NCBI RefSeq assembly: GCF_047739745.1
Contig: NZ_JBLLVA010000013.1
Span: 1 to 64,000, forward strand
DNA: 64,000 nt
Reading direction: 5' to 3'
Source: Pseudaminobacter sp047739745
GTDB taxonomy: Bacteria; Pseudomonadota; Alphaproteobacteria; Rhizobiales; Rhizobiaceae
Notes under the pieces: model-generated
Seen by the model: the letters and a program-made list of their open reading frames with translations, nothing else
What the model was told of the DNA's origin: nothing
Database searches by the model: none
In this document: positions 23,925-31,527 of the stretch, piece by piece
How the letters are laid out: each line of letters starts with the position of its first letter
How positions within the stretch are numbered: the first letter of the stretch is position 1
Program-made: the position numbers and the translations under genes

Positions 23925-24416
23925 GTGGCCAGAGCACGACGTGGCGCCGCCCGGCGCATTGCAAATCTCGCGGGCCTCTGCCTGCTTCTTGTTACCGCTG
24001 CATGCCGCTCTACCCTGCCGGTCGGCGAGGGTGCCATCGCTTCAGCTGCGGGATCGAACCATCTGGCCGAGATTCGCGCCTCTCACGGTCTCGGCCGGCT
24101 GAGCGCCGACCCGAAACTGGAGCGGGCAGCCTTGCAGCAGGCCGGCTACATGGCACGCGCCGGGCGCATGGCGCACAACACCGGGCGCGGCAGGGATTTC
24201 GCCTCGCGCATGAATGGCGACGGCATCGCCGCGCCGGCCGCGGAAAATCTGGCGCATGGCCGGATTGACCCGGACCGGCTGTTCGCCATGTGGATGGATT
24301 CGCCCGGACATCGCCGCAATATCCTCGACGAGCGCATGAACCGTTTCGGCCTTGCCTATGTCAATGAGGGCGGCAATGGTGGTCAGCGCTATTGGGCGCT
24401 GGTGCTGGCGAAATAG
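23925..24416 (+). CDS. CAP (SCP-like) domain lipoprotein
   Basis: 163 residues from a GTG at 23925 with AAGGGA upstream. A longer frame from the GTG at 23850 would overlap the ATPase stop and add 25 residues starting STPPGK. Hydrophobic signal with a TAACRS lipobox (LVTAAC), so Cys-22 may be lipidated. The CAP domain has HLAEIRASHGLGRLSADPKLERAALQQAGYMARAGRMAHN (the conserved His), GIAAPAAENLAHG, and WMDSPGHRRNILDERMNRFGLAY. Bacterial CAP proteins are exported and mostly of unknown function. Confidence 0.85.
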   Translation: MARARRGAARRIANLAGLCLLLVTAACRSTLPVGEGAIASAAGSNHLAEIRASHGLGRLSADPKLERAALQQAGYMARAGRMAHNTGRGRDFASRMNGDGIAAPAAENLAHGRIDPDRLFAMWMDSPGHRRNILDERMNRFGLAYVNEGGNGGQRYWALVLAK

Positions 24417-24510
24417 GACGCATCGTTCCTGCCGCCGGCGCGTTATGCCGAAGCGGCTGGTTTATCTTCCGGCGCAGAACCTCTATGACCAGGCCCGGAG
24501 GGCTAAGCCG

Positions 24511-25152
24511 ATGATGCCGAAAGCCGTATTTTGGGACATGGACGGGACGCTGATCGACAGCGAGCCGCTTCACGAGCAGGCGATGGTCGCCGTGCTCAAG
24601 AGCCTTGGCATCACGCCACCCGCCGATCTGCACGACCGCATCATCGGCATCTCGGCCCGGCCGATCTATGACATGCTGCATGAGATGTTCGGCCTCAATC
24701 TGTCGTTCGACGACTGGATCGTGCGTAAATACGTCTACTACATGGAGCATGTCGGCCGGCTTAAGCCGCGTGCCGGCGCGGTCGAGATTTTTCGCGACCT
24801 GCGAGCGCTGGGAGTGCCGCAAGCAATCGTGTCGAATTCGGACCGGCTGATCGTCGAGGCGAACATGCGCGTCCTCGGCATCGATCGCCCCGGAATGAAG
24901 TCGGTCACCCGCAACGATGTGCGCTTCGGCAAGCCGGACCCCGAGCCCTATCTGCGCGCCGCCTGGTTGACCGGGGTCGATCCGGCCGAAAGCGTCGTCG
25001 TCGAGGACACCCAGACCGGTTCGTTGGCCGGCATCGCCGCCGGCATGCAAACGCTGTTCTGGCCGCAGCAGCCGATGGAGACGCCGGATGGCGCCATCAG
25101 GATAGACAGCGCCGACGAGCTGCGCGATCGTCTCGGCCTCAATGACGATTGA
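24511..25152 (+). CDS. HAD-superfamily phosphatase (beta-phosphoglucomutase-like)
   Basis: 213 residues; GGAGGG lies 8 nt before the ATG at 24511. HAD motif I FWDMDGTLIDSEPLH (nucleophile Asp at residue 9), motif II AIVSNSDR, motif III Lys in RFGKPDPEPYL, motif IV VVVEDTQTGSLAGIAAGM. The helical cap (EQAMVAVLKSLG..YVYYMEHVGRLKPRAGAVEIF) matches subfamily IA. Substrate not predictable; candidates include phosphoglycolate or sugar phosphates. It stops 5 nt before the next gene. Confidence 0.9.
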   Translation: MMPKAVFWDMDGTLIDSEPLHEQAMVAVLKSLGITPPADLHDRIIGISARPIYDMLHEMFGLNLSFDDWIVRKYVYYMEHVGRLKPRAGAVEIFRDLRALGVPQAIVSNSDRLIVEANMRVLGIDRPGMKSVTRNDVRFGKPDPEPYLRAAWLTGVDPAESVVVEDTQTGSLAGIAAGMQTLFWPQQPMETPDGAIRIDSADELRDRLGLNDD

Positions 25153-25157
25153 GGGGC

Positions 25158-25370
25158 ATGACAGTGACGATCGACTGGAGCGACCTCACCAAGGACGAGC
25201 AGACGGCGCTCAAGCGCTTGAATCGCGGGCCTTATCCGGAGCTGTCGAAAGACATGGCCGAGCGCCTGATCGCGCTCGGGCTGGCGCAGGAACGGCCCGC
25301 CGGCGTCGGCATCAACCGGCAGGGACGGGAACTCGTCATCAACGCTTTGCTTGACCCCAGCCATACCTGA
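25158..25370 (+). CDS. Conserved small protein (70 aa)
   Basis: Starts 5 nt after the HAD gene, so both are probably one operon. Sequence: DWSDLTKDEQTALKRLNRGPYPELSKDMAERLIALGLAQERPAGVGINRQGRELV, a small winged-helix-like fold in which a helix is followed by a beta hairpin. I recognise no named family. Its helix pattern resembles short Rhizobiales proteins used as DNA-binding regulators, which remains an inference. Confidence 0.6.
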   Translation: MTVTIDWSDLTKDEQTALKRLNRGPYPELSKDMAERLIALGLAQERPAGVGINRQGRELVINALLDPSHT

Positions 25371-25709
25371 TGAGCGGCCGTCTACGGCGATCGCCCCCGC
25401 GCTGCGGAACGGCACATCGGCACCCTGTCTTGACTTCGCAGCCGGCATCCCCAACTATGGCTGCATGAGTACCGTAGTCAAAATCCTTGGCGATTCCTTT
25501 TTCCGGGTTTGCCCCATCGCGGGATCCTAACCCCCGGCTCGGTTGCTTTGCGCCCCCGAGCCGAGGGGGTGAACATGTAGATTTCACATGTGATTTGTGC
25601 AGGATTTGATCGCCTGCAATTCGGCGCTTCCAACAAAAACCTCCGCCAGATCGGTGAGCGCTTTCGTCGCTGCCGTTTGCCACGCGCGGACGAAAGTACG
25701 GGAATTGAC
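25371..25709. other. Intergenic stretch with hairpin
   Basis: No gene seen. A hairpin at 25531-25569 pairs CCCCC..GGCTCGG with CCGAGCC..GGGGG. ACATGT occurs twice, 7 nt apart, just after it. The structured leader may belong to the rnk transcript. No known riboswitch is recognised. Confidence 0.4.
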
Positions 25710-26165
25710 ATGCAAGGCAACACGAAGGCCCGGCGCAAGCCGAACATAAAGGTCTCCAAGACCGACCACGGGCGGCTGCTGACGCTCGCCAACGGCGCCG
25801 TCGACCGGCTGCCGGAGGTTTCGAACGAATTGCTCAACGAACTCGACCGGGCACGAGTCGTCGATGATGGCGGCGTGCCCGCCGACACCGTACAGATGGG
25901 CTCGACGGTCACTTTCAAGCCGGATACCGGCGAAGCAAAGACCGTTACGCTGGTGTTTCCGGGCGAGGCCGACATCTCCCAGGGCAAGGTGTCGATCCTG
26001 ACGCCGATCGGTACGGCGCTGCTCGGTCTTTCGACAGGCCAGTCGATCAGCTGGACGGCGCGCGACGGACGCCAGCACGAACTTTCCGTGCTCGAAGTCA
26101 CCCAGACGGCGGCACCGGACGCGAATGGCGCTGCCGGGATAACCTCGGCGCTGGCGGGGTCGTAG
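25710..26165 (+). CDS. rnk: Rnk/GreA-C-terminal domain protein
   Basis: 151 residues. The N-terminal helical pair (KVSKTDHGRLLTLANGAVDRLPEVSNELLNELDRARVV) is followed by a GreA/Rnk C-terminal beta domain (VQMGSTVTFKPDTGEAKTVTLVFPGEADISQGKVSILTPIGTALLGLSTGQSISW). Rnk binds RNA polymerase and affects nucleoside diphosphate kinase levels in gamma-proteobacteria; the role here is less clear. It starts a tandem with a second Rnk-like gene. Confidence 0.85.
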   Translation: MQGNTKARRKPNIKVSKTDHGRLLTLANGAVDRLPEVSNELLNELDRARVVDDGGVPADTVQMGSTVTFKPDTGEAKTVTLVFPGEADISQGKVSILTPIGTALLGLSTGQSISWTARDGRQHELSVLEVTQTAAPDANGAAGITSALAGS

Positions 26166-26342
26166 GCATGCCTGCCTCGACATCCTCGCGACTTCTCAAC
26201 CGTGCGGGAAGCCTCGTCACCGGAGATTGACCCCTGCGCCGATGAAGCCGCAAGTGCGTTCCGGCCCAGGGGAGCCTTCCGATTTCAGGTTCAACGGTTG
26301 ATTCCGGCACCCGCTTCCACGTGGTCCGGTTGGAGATGCGCG

Positions 26343-26912
26343 ATGTCAGACAGCGATTTCTGTCAGCTTACGACGAAGGATTACACCACGATCGAGGTGA
26401 TGCTGGAGCGGTATGCGGGGCTAGACGACACGATGACGGCTATCCTGCGCCAGAAGATCGCCAAGGCCGTCGTGATGTTCCGCGACGACATTCCCGCGAA
26501 TGTCGTCACCCTGGACAGCCGCGTGACATTTCGCGTCGATGGCGGTCCGGCCGAGACGCGAATCATCGCCAATGACGAGACGCGCGGCGTGGTCGGCATG
26601 GTTCTGGCGATCACCACGCCGCGCGGCGTGGCCCTGCTCGGACTTGCCGAGGGCGATTGCGTGACCATCACCAAGGAGGACGGAAGCCGCGAAACGCTCT
26701 CGGTGCAGGAGGTCGTCTATCAGCCGGAGGCTGCTGCCCGCGATGCGGGAAAGCTCGGGCAAGGAGGCGCGCCGGGCGCTGCACGCCGGCCCTTCTTGCG
26801 GGTCGTGCACAGCTCCGACGATCTGCCGCAGAAGCCGGCGCCTGCCGGCAGGGCCGCGTTCAGGACCAGCTTCGAGGATCCAGACTACGACCCCGATCCG
26901 ACGGCGGCGTAA
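26343..26912 (+). CDS. Second Rnk-like protein with C-terminal extension
   Basis: 189 residues. The first 130 match the Rnk/GreA C-terminal architecture: LTTKDYTTIEVMLERYAGLDDTMTAILRQKI, then VVTLDSRVTFRVDGG..TRIIANDETRGVVGMVLAITTPRGVALLGLAEGD. The remaining 55 residues are disordered and Ala/Pro-rich and absent from the neighbour, so the paralogs have diverged. A terminator-like hairpin follows (26915-26947). Confidence 0.78.
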   Translation: MSDSDFCQLTTKDYTTIEVMLERYAGLDDTMTAILRQKIAKAVVMFRDDIPANVVTLDSRVTFRVDGGPAETRIIANDETRGVVGMVLAITTPRGVALLGLAEGDCVTITKEDGSRETLSVQEVVYQPEAAARDAGKLGQGGAPGAARRPFLRVVHSSDDLPQKPAPAGRAAFRTSFEDPDYDPDPTAA

Positions 26913-26914
26913 GC

Positions 26915-26947
26915 CTAGAGCCTTTCGGGGTTCCTGAAAGGCTCTAG
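26915..26947 (+). terminator. Hairpin terminator
   Basis: CTAGAGCCTTTC (26915-26926) and GAAAGGCTCTAG (26936-26947) around a 9-nt loop; a dyad between convergent genes. Confidence 0.6.
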
Positions 26948-26955
26948 CACCTAGA

Positions 26956-27573
26956 TCAGGCGGGCAAGGTGACCCGGCGCAATGTCAGGTTGATCCGCCC
27001 GCCCTTCTTCAAAAGCGTCGATGTCGATGGATAGATGCGGTCGACGCCATGGAAACAGAGCCGACCCTCGCCGCCGAGGATCACCACGTCGCCGCTCTCC
27101 AGCCTGAAGGAAACCGTGCGGCCTTCCCGCGTCGTCTCACCGACGCGGAACAGGCAGGCATCGCCAAGCGAGACGGAGACGACTGGCGCTGCCAGATCAG
27201 TCTCGTCGCGATCCTGATGCAGCCCCATCCTGGCGGTTTCGGTATAGAAATTGACGAGGCAGGCTTCCGGCGGATGCGGATAGCCGGAAACCTCGCGCCA
27301 AAGCTCATGCAGCATCTCCGGGATCGGCGGCCAGGGCGCGCCGGTCACCGGGTGCGTCGGCTGGTAGCGGTAGCCGCGATCCCTGTCGGTGACCCAGCCC
27401 AGCGCGCCGCAATTGGTCATCCGAACGCTCATCGGCTTGCCGCTGCGCGGCATCGTCGGCACGTAGAGCGGCGCCTTGGCGACGACGTCGCGGATATGCT
27501 CGACCAGCGCTTCCTGCGCGACACGGTCGAAGTGACCGGGGATATGGCGCACGCCTCTGGGCAGAACCAGCAT
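26956..27573 (-). CDS. alkB: Alkylated-DNA repair dioxygenase AlkB
   Basis: 205 residues. The Fe(II)-binding HxD...H triad is visible as GLHQDRDE and CFHGVDRI, and the 2-oxoglutarate-binding Arg pair as INLTLRRV. The N-terminal substrate lid includes RMTNCGALGWVTD and RYQPTHPVTGAPWPPIP. It oxidatively removes methyl groups from 1-methyladenine and 3-methylcytosine. Read alone; the next gene upstream on this strand is host DNA with a terminator. Confidence 0.93.
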   Translation of the reverse strand: MLVLPRGVRHIPGHFDRVAQEALVEHIRDVVAKAPLYVPTMPRSGKPMSVRMTNCGALGWVTDRDRGYRYQPTHPVTGAPWPPIPEMLHELWREVSGYPHPPEACLVNFYTETARMGLHQDRDETDLAAPVVSVSLGDACLFRVGETTREGRTVSFRLESGDVVILGGEGRLCFHGVDRIYPSTSTLLKKGGRINLTLRRVTLPA

Positions 27574-27592
27574 GATGTCCAGTCTATAGGTT

Positions 27593-27630
27593 GAATGTGA
27601 AACGGCGGGCTCGCCCGCCGTTTCACATTC
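27593..27630. terminator. Strong hairpin terminator
   Basis: 17-bp perfect arms around a CTCG loop (27593-27609 and 27614-27630). It ends the LysM gene (27642) and insulates alkB. Confidence 0.85.
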
Positions 27631-27641
27631 TTATCTGCACG

Positions 27642-28163
27642 TCAGGCCGTTTCCAGATCGGGGATGCGCAGCACCTGGCCGGGATAGATCTTGTCGGGAT
27701 GGGTCAGCATCGGCTTGTTGGCCTCGAAGATCAGCGTGTGCTTCGCACCCTTGCCTTTGCCATATTGCGCTTCGGCGATCTTCCAGAGGTTGTCGCCCTT
27801 CTTCACCGTGTAGAAGACCGGCTTCTTGGCGGGGGTGGCCGCCGCCACAATGGCGGTCATGTCGGCGTTCGCATCGAGCTTCAGCCCGCTTTCGGGCGCC
27901 ACGACCTTCAGTTCGCCGGCCTCCACCTTGGAAACGCCAAGCGTGTTGCCGATGGCGATGACCGCTTTTTCGAAGATCGACTGATCGGCGACCACGCCCT
28001 TGAGAACCGCCTTGTCGCCCTGAACCTCGACTTCGACCTTTTCGGTGCCGAGCTTGTGGGAATCGAGTTCCTTCTTCAGCGTTTCGGCCGAAGCGGGCTC
28101 TGCCTCGTCGCCGCCAAACCCCAGTTTCTTGCCGACGTTCTTCACGAAATCGAACATGCTCAT
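27642..28163 (-). CDS. BON-LysM protein (YgaU/Kbp-like)
   Basis: 173 residues from the ATG at 28163 (AAGGAGA upstream). A BON domain spans about residues 28-90 (ETLKKELDSHKLGTEKVEVEVQGDKAVLKGVVADQSIFEKAVIAIGNTLGVSKV), and a LysM domain about 117-170 (VFYTVKKGDNLWKIAEAQYGKGKGAKHTLIFEANKPMLTHPDKIYPGQVLRIP). There is no signal peptide, as in cytoplasmic Kbp, which binds potassium. The function here is inferred from architecture only. Confidence 0.88.
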   Translation of the reverse strand: MSMFDFVKNVGKKLGFGGDEAEPASAETLKKELDSHKLGTEKVEVEVQGDKAVLKGVVADQSIFEKAVIAIGNTLGVSKVEAGELKVVAPESGLKLDANADMTAIVAAATPAKKPVFYTVKKGDNLWKIAEAQYGKGKGAKHTLIFEANKPMLTHPDKIYPGQVLRIPDLETA

Positions 28164-28266
28164 GGTCCGGAATCTCCTTGCTGCCGCACTTGTTCGGGCA
28201 TGCGAACTTCGCATCCACAATTGGCAAATGGAAGGGCGGAATGTTTCCGCAGCGTCAGCGGCACCT

Positions 28267-28704
28267 TCACTCGCTGTCGACCTTGCCGCGCAGCTTCTTG
28301 ACGACGGAACGACCCGCCTTGCTCTTGAGCCGCCGTTCCACCGAGCCTTTCGTCGGTTTGGTCTTGCGGCGCGGCTTGGGCGGCGGTTCGGCCGCCTTTG
28401 TGACAAGCTCCGCCAGGCGGGCGCGCGCATCCGCCCGGTTCTGCTCCTGGGTGCGGAAGCGTGCGGCCTCGATGACGACCACGCCATCCTTGGTGGCGCG
28501 CTGGCCGGCAAGCGCGATCGTGCGCTCTCGTACGCGCTCGGGCAGTCCGGGCGCGTTCCTGGCATCGAACCGCAATTGTACGGCGGTCGCCACCTTGTTG
28601 ACGTTCTGCCCGCCCGGACCGGAGGAACGGATGAAATTCTCCTCCAGATCATCCGGATAGATCACGACCTCGTCAGTCACGATGATTTTTTCGTCGGCGC
28701 TCAT
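28267..28704 (-). CDS. arfB: Alternative ribosome-rescue factor / peptidyl-tRNA hydrolase ArfB
   Basis: 145 residues from the ATG at 28704; an in-frame ATG at 28749 adds 15 residues. Catalytic GGQ motif in FIRSSGPGGQNVNKVATAVQLRFD, then a basic C-terminal tail (KPRRKTKPTKGSVERRLKSKAGRSVVKKLRGK) that binds the mRNA channel of stalled ribosomes. Class-I release factor-like fold of the expected length. Confidence 0.93.
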   Translation of the reverse strand: MSADEKIIVTDEVVIYPDDLEENFIRSSGPGGQNVNKVATAVQLRFDARNAPGLPERVRERTIALAGQRATKDGVVVIEAARFRTQEQNRADARARLAELVTKAAEPPPKPRRKTKPTKGSVERRLKSKAGRSVVKKLRGKVDSE

Positions 28705-28736
28705 CGCCCAGTGATGCCGCGCGAAGGGCAAAAAGA

Positions 28737-28766
28737 AAAGGCCCGGCACCGGAGTGTCGGGCCTTT
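28737..28766 (-). terminator. Terminator after pckA
   Basis: AAAGGCCCG..CGGGCCTTT with a short inner CAC/GTG pair; on the minus strand it is followed by TTTTCTTTTT. Confidence 0.8.
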
Positions 28767-28781
28767 CATGCTGGAACGAAA

Positions 28782-30392
28782 TTATTCCGCGGCTGCCTGG
28801 ATGCGCGGCGCAGCACCGCGCACATTGGCGTCGACATGGGGTTCGAACTTTCCGAAATTGTCGACGAACATGCCGACCAACCGCCCCGCCTGCCGGTCAT
28901 AGGCGGCTTTGTCCGCCCAGGTCGAGCGCGGATCGAGGATGGCGCTATCGACGCCTGCGACCGCCTCCGGTACCGAGAAGCCGAAATTCGCATCGGTGCG
29001 GAACTGCGCGCCATTGAGGGAACCGTCAAGCGCCGCGGCAAGCAGGGCACGCGTCGCCTTGATCGGCATGCGCCTGCCCGTTCCATAGGCGCCGCCGGTC
29101 CAGCCGGTATTAACCAGCCAGCAGTCTACGCCGTGCTCGGCGATCAACTGGCGCAGCAAATTGCCGTATTCCGACGGATGGCGCGGCATGAAAGGGGCAC
29201 CGAAACAGGTCGAGAAGGTCGCCTCCGGCTCGGTCACGCCCTTTTCGGTGCCGGCCACCTTCGCGGTGTAGCCCGACAGGAAATGGTACATGGCCTGCGC
29301 CGGCGTCAGCTTGGCGATGGGCGGCAGCACGCCGAATGCATCGGCGGTCAGCATGATGATGTTCTTCGGATGGCCGGCCCGGCCGGTCGCACTGGCATTC
29401 GGGATGAAATGCAGCGGATAGGCACAGCGCGTGTTTTCGGTCAGGCTCCCATCGTCGAAGTCCGGAACGCGGTTCTCGTCGAGGACGACGTTTTCCAGAA
29501 CGGTGCCGAAACGTTGCGTCGTCGAGAAGATCTCCGGCTCGGCTTCCGCCGAGAGGCGGATGGTCTTGGCGTAGCAGCCACCCTCGAAATTGAAGATGCC
29601 GTCAGGACCCCAGCCATGCTCGTCATCGCCGATCAGCGTGCGTGACGGGTCGGCCGACAGCGTGGTCTTGCCGGTGCCCGAAAGCCCGAAGAAAACCGCC
29701 GCATCCCCATCGGGACCCTCATTGGCCGAGCAGTGCATCGGCATTACGCCGCGTTCGGGCAACAGATAGTTCAGGGCGGTGAAAACCGACTTCTTCATCT
29801 CGCCGGCATATGACGTGCCGCCGATCAACACGATCATTCGCGTCAGATCGACCGCGATCACCGTCTCGGTGCGGCAGCCGTGGCGCGCCGGATCGGCCCG
29901 GAAAGACGGCAGGTCGACGATCGTCATCTTCGGCAGGAAACCGTCGAGTTGCTCGGGCTGCGGGCGGATCAGGAGGTTACGGATGAACAGGGAGTGCCAG
30001 GCATATTCGGTGATGACGCGCGTCGGCAGGTTCTGCGCCGCGTCGGCGCCGCCGATCAGGTCCTGGACGAACAACTCCTTGTCGCCCGCGTGGGCGGCAA
30101 AATCGGCCAACAGCAGTTCGAAGCGCTCAGGCGACATGGGCTTGTTGTTGTCCCACCAGACATGCGGCTCGGTTCGCGCATCGCGCACGACGAACTTGTC
30201 CTTGGCGGAGCGCCCGGTGTGCTGACCAGTCTCGGCGACCAAGGCGCCATGGGCCGTCAATCGCGCCTCCCCGCGCCCGATCGCTTCCTCATAAAGCGCC
30301 GCTTCGCCGAGATTGTAATGAACCGTCCGCGAACTTGAGAAACCTGATTCCTTCACCCCGCAGGCGGGATTGCGTCTGCCAGTTTCGGTCAC
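28782..30392 (-). CDS. pckA: Phosphoenolpyruvate carboxykinase (ATP)
   Basis: 536 residues from a GTG at 30392 with GGAGAA upstream; an ATG at 30407 lies too close to be needed and relatives begin at the later position. Conserved substrate residues in FIRNLLIRP, Walker A GLSGTGKTTLSAD, Walker B LIGDDEHGW and RCAYPLHFIPN are present. It converts oxaloacetate plus ATP to phosphoenolpyruvate for gluconeogenesis. In rhizobia it is required for growth on C4-dicarboxylates and lies divergently to chvI, as here. Confidence 0.96.
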   Translation of the reverse strand: MTETGRRNPACGVKESGFSSSRTVHYNLGEAALYEEAIGRGEARLTAHGALVAETGQHTGRSAKDKFVVRDARTEPHVWWDNNKPMSPERFELLLADFAAHAGDKELFVQDLIGGADAAQNLPTRVITEYAWHSLFIRNLLIRPQPEQLDGFLPKMTIVDLPSFRADPARHGCRTETVIAVDLTRMIVLIGGTSYAGEMKKSVFTALNYLLPERGVMPMHCSANEGPDGDAAVFFGLSGTGKTTLSADPSRTLIGDDEHGWGPDGIFNFEGGCYAKTIRLSAEAEPEIFSTTQRFGTVLENVVLDENRVPDFDDGSLTENTRCAYPLHFIPNASATGRAGHPKNIIMLTADAFGVLPPIAKLTPAQAMYHFLSGYTAKVAGTEKGVTEPEATFSTCFGAPFMPRHPSEYGNLLRQLIAEHGVDCWLVNTGWTGGAYGTGRRMPIKATRALLAAALDGSLNGAQFRTDANFGFSVPEAVAGVDSAILDPRSTWADKAAYDRQAGRLVGMFVDNFGKFEPHVDANVRGAAPRIQAAAE

Positions 30393-30490
30393 TTGCGTTC
30401 TCCACATCCATGATCCTGCGACTACCCGCGAAACGCAAGCGCCGCATCACCACTATCTAGCGGCGAAACTGGTCAGAACCAGAAATACCA

Positions 30491-30530
30491 AATGATTTCA
30501 AATCATTAATCGATTTAAAAATTTAAATCG
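30491..30530. promoter_or_regulatory. Two AT-rich palindromes between pckA and chvI
   Basis: AATGATTT-C-AAATCATT (30491-30507) and CGATTTAAA-AA-TTTAAATCG (30511-30530), in the 317-bp region between the divergent genes. Both are perfect dyads placed where regulators of pckA and of chvIG could bind. Confidence 0.5.
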
Positions 30531-30709
30531 TTTATATCCGTTTAAAACTTCATCCTTTCGGGTAGCCGCTTAGCACAACCCTACATAAATGCGCTTAGCC
30601 GGCCCTGTGACATTGATGGGATTATGTGCCACATTTTGTACTCAATTTGTCCGCCAATAGCCCCTTCCACGCAGGAAAGGGACCCAAGCTCATGAGGGAG
30701 TCGCTTGAA

Positions 30710-31411
30710 ATGGCAACGATCGCGCTTGTCGATGACGACCGCAATATTCTGACCTCCGTATCGATTGCGCTGGAATCCGAAGGCTATCGCGTGGAGACCT
30801 ACACAGACGGCGCCTCGGCGCTGGAAGGACTTGCGGCGCGGCCGCCGAACCTTGCCATACTCGACATCAAGATGCCCCGCATGGACGGCATGGAGCTGCT
30901 GCGGCGCTTGCGTCAGAAGAGCGACCTGCCGGTGATCTTTCTCACCTCCAAAGACGACGAGATCGATGAGCTGTTCGGCCTCAAGATGGGCGCCGACGAC
31001 TTCATCCGCAAACCGTTCTCGCAGCGCCTGCTGGTCGAACGGGTCAAGGCGGTGCTGCGCCGCGCCAGTGCGCGCGAGGCCGCGGCCAAGACGCCAAACC
31101 AGCAGTCGCGGTCGCTTGAACGCGGCCAACTCGTCATGGACCAGGAACGCCACACCTGCACCTGGAAGGGCGAACCGGTAACGCTGACGGTCACCGAATT
31201 CCTCATCCTGCATTCGCTGGCGCAACGCCCCGGCGTGGTGAAAAGCCGCGATGCGCTGATGGATTCGGCCTATGACGAGCAGGTCTATGTCGACGACCGC
31301 ACCATAGACAGCCATATCAAGCGGCTTCGCAAGAAGTTCAAGGCTGTCGATGACGACTTCGAGATGATAGAAACTCTGTACGGCGTCGGCTATCGCTTCC
31401 GCGAAGCGTAG
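30710..31411 (+). CDS. chvI: Two-component response regulator ChvI
   Basis: 233 residues; the ATG at 30710 (MATIALVDDD) matches the family, although one at 30692 is possible. Receiver domain with acidic pocket VDDD, phospho-acceptor Asp in LAILDIKMPRMDG (near residue 53), Lys in RKPFSQ. The OmpR-type winged helix spans about 135-230, ending VDDRTIDSHIKRLRKKF..GVGYRF. Together with ChvG it governs envelope, exopolysaccharide and symbiosis genes in rhizobia. Confidence 0.95.
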   Translation: MATIALVDDDRNILTSVSIALESEGYRVETYTDGASALEGLAARPPNLAILDIKMPRMDGMELLRRLRQKSDLPVIFLTSKDDEIDELFGLKMGADDFIRKPFSQRLLVERVKAVLRRASAREAAAKTPNQQSRSLERGQLVMDQERHTCTWKGEPVTLTVTEFLILHSLAQRPGVVKSRDALMDSAYDEQVYVDDRTIDSHIKRLRKKFKAVDDDFEMIETLYGVGYRFREA

Positions 31412-31527
31412 TCGCGAGCGATCGGGGCGGCTTCCTTGATACGTGATTGGCCAACGGAGCCGTGACGGCCTATTCGGTTGCGTTCGCCCGTGCCGGGCGT
31501 CGAGAGGCTGTATAAGAGACTGTATGC

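Noticed and set aside
22204..23964. 586-codon minus-strand ORF
   Set aside because: It is fully antisense to the ABC ATPase gene, and its His/Asp/Arg-rich translation is a shadow of GC-rich codons.
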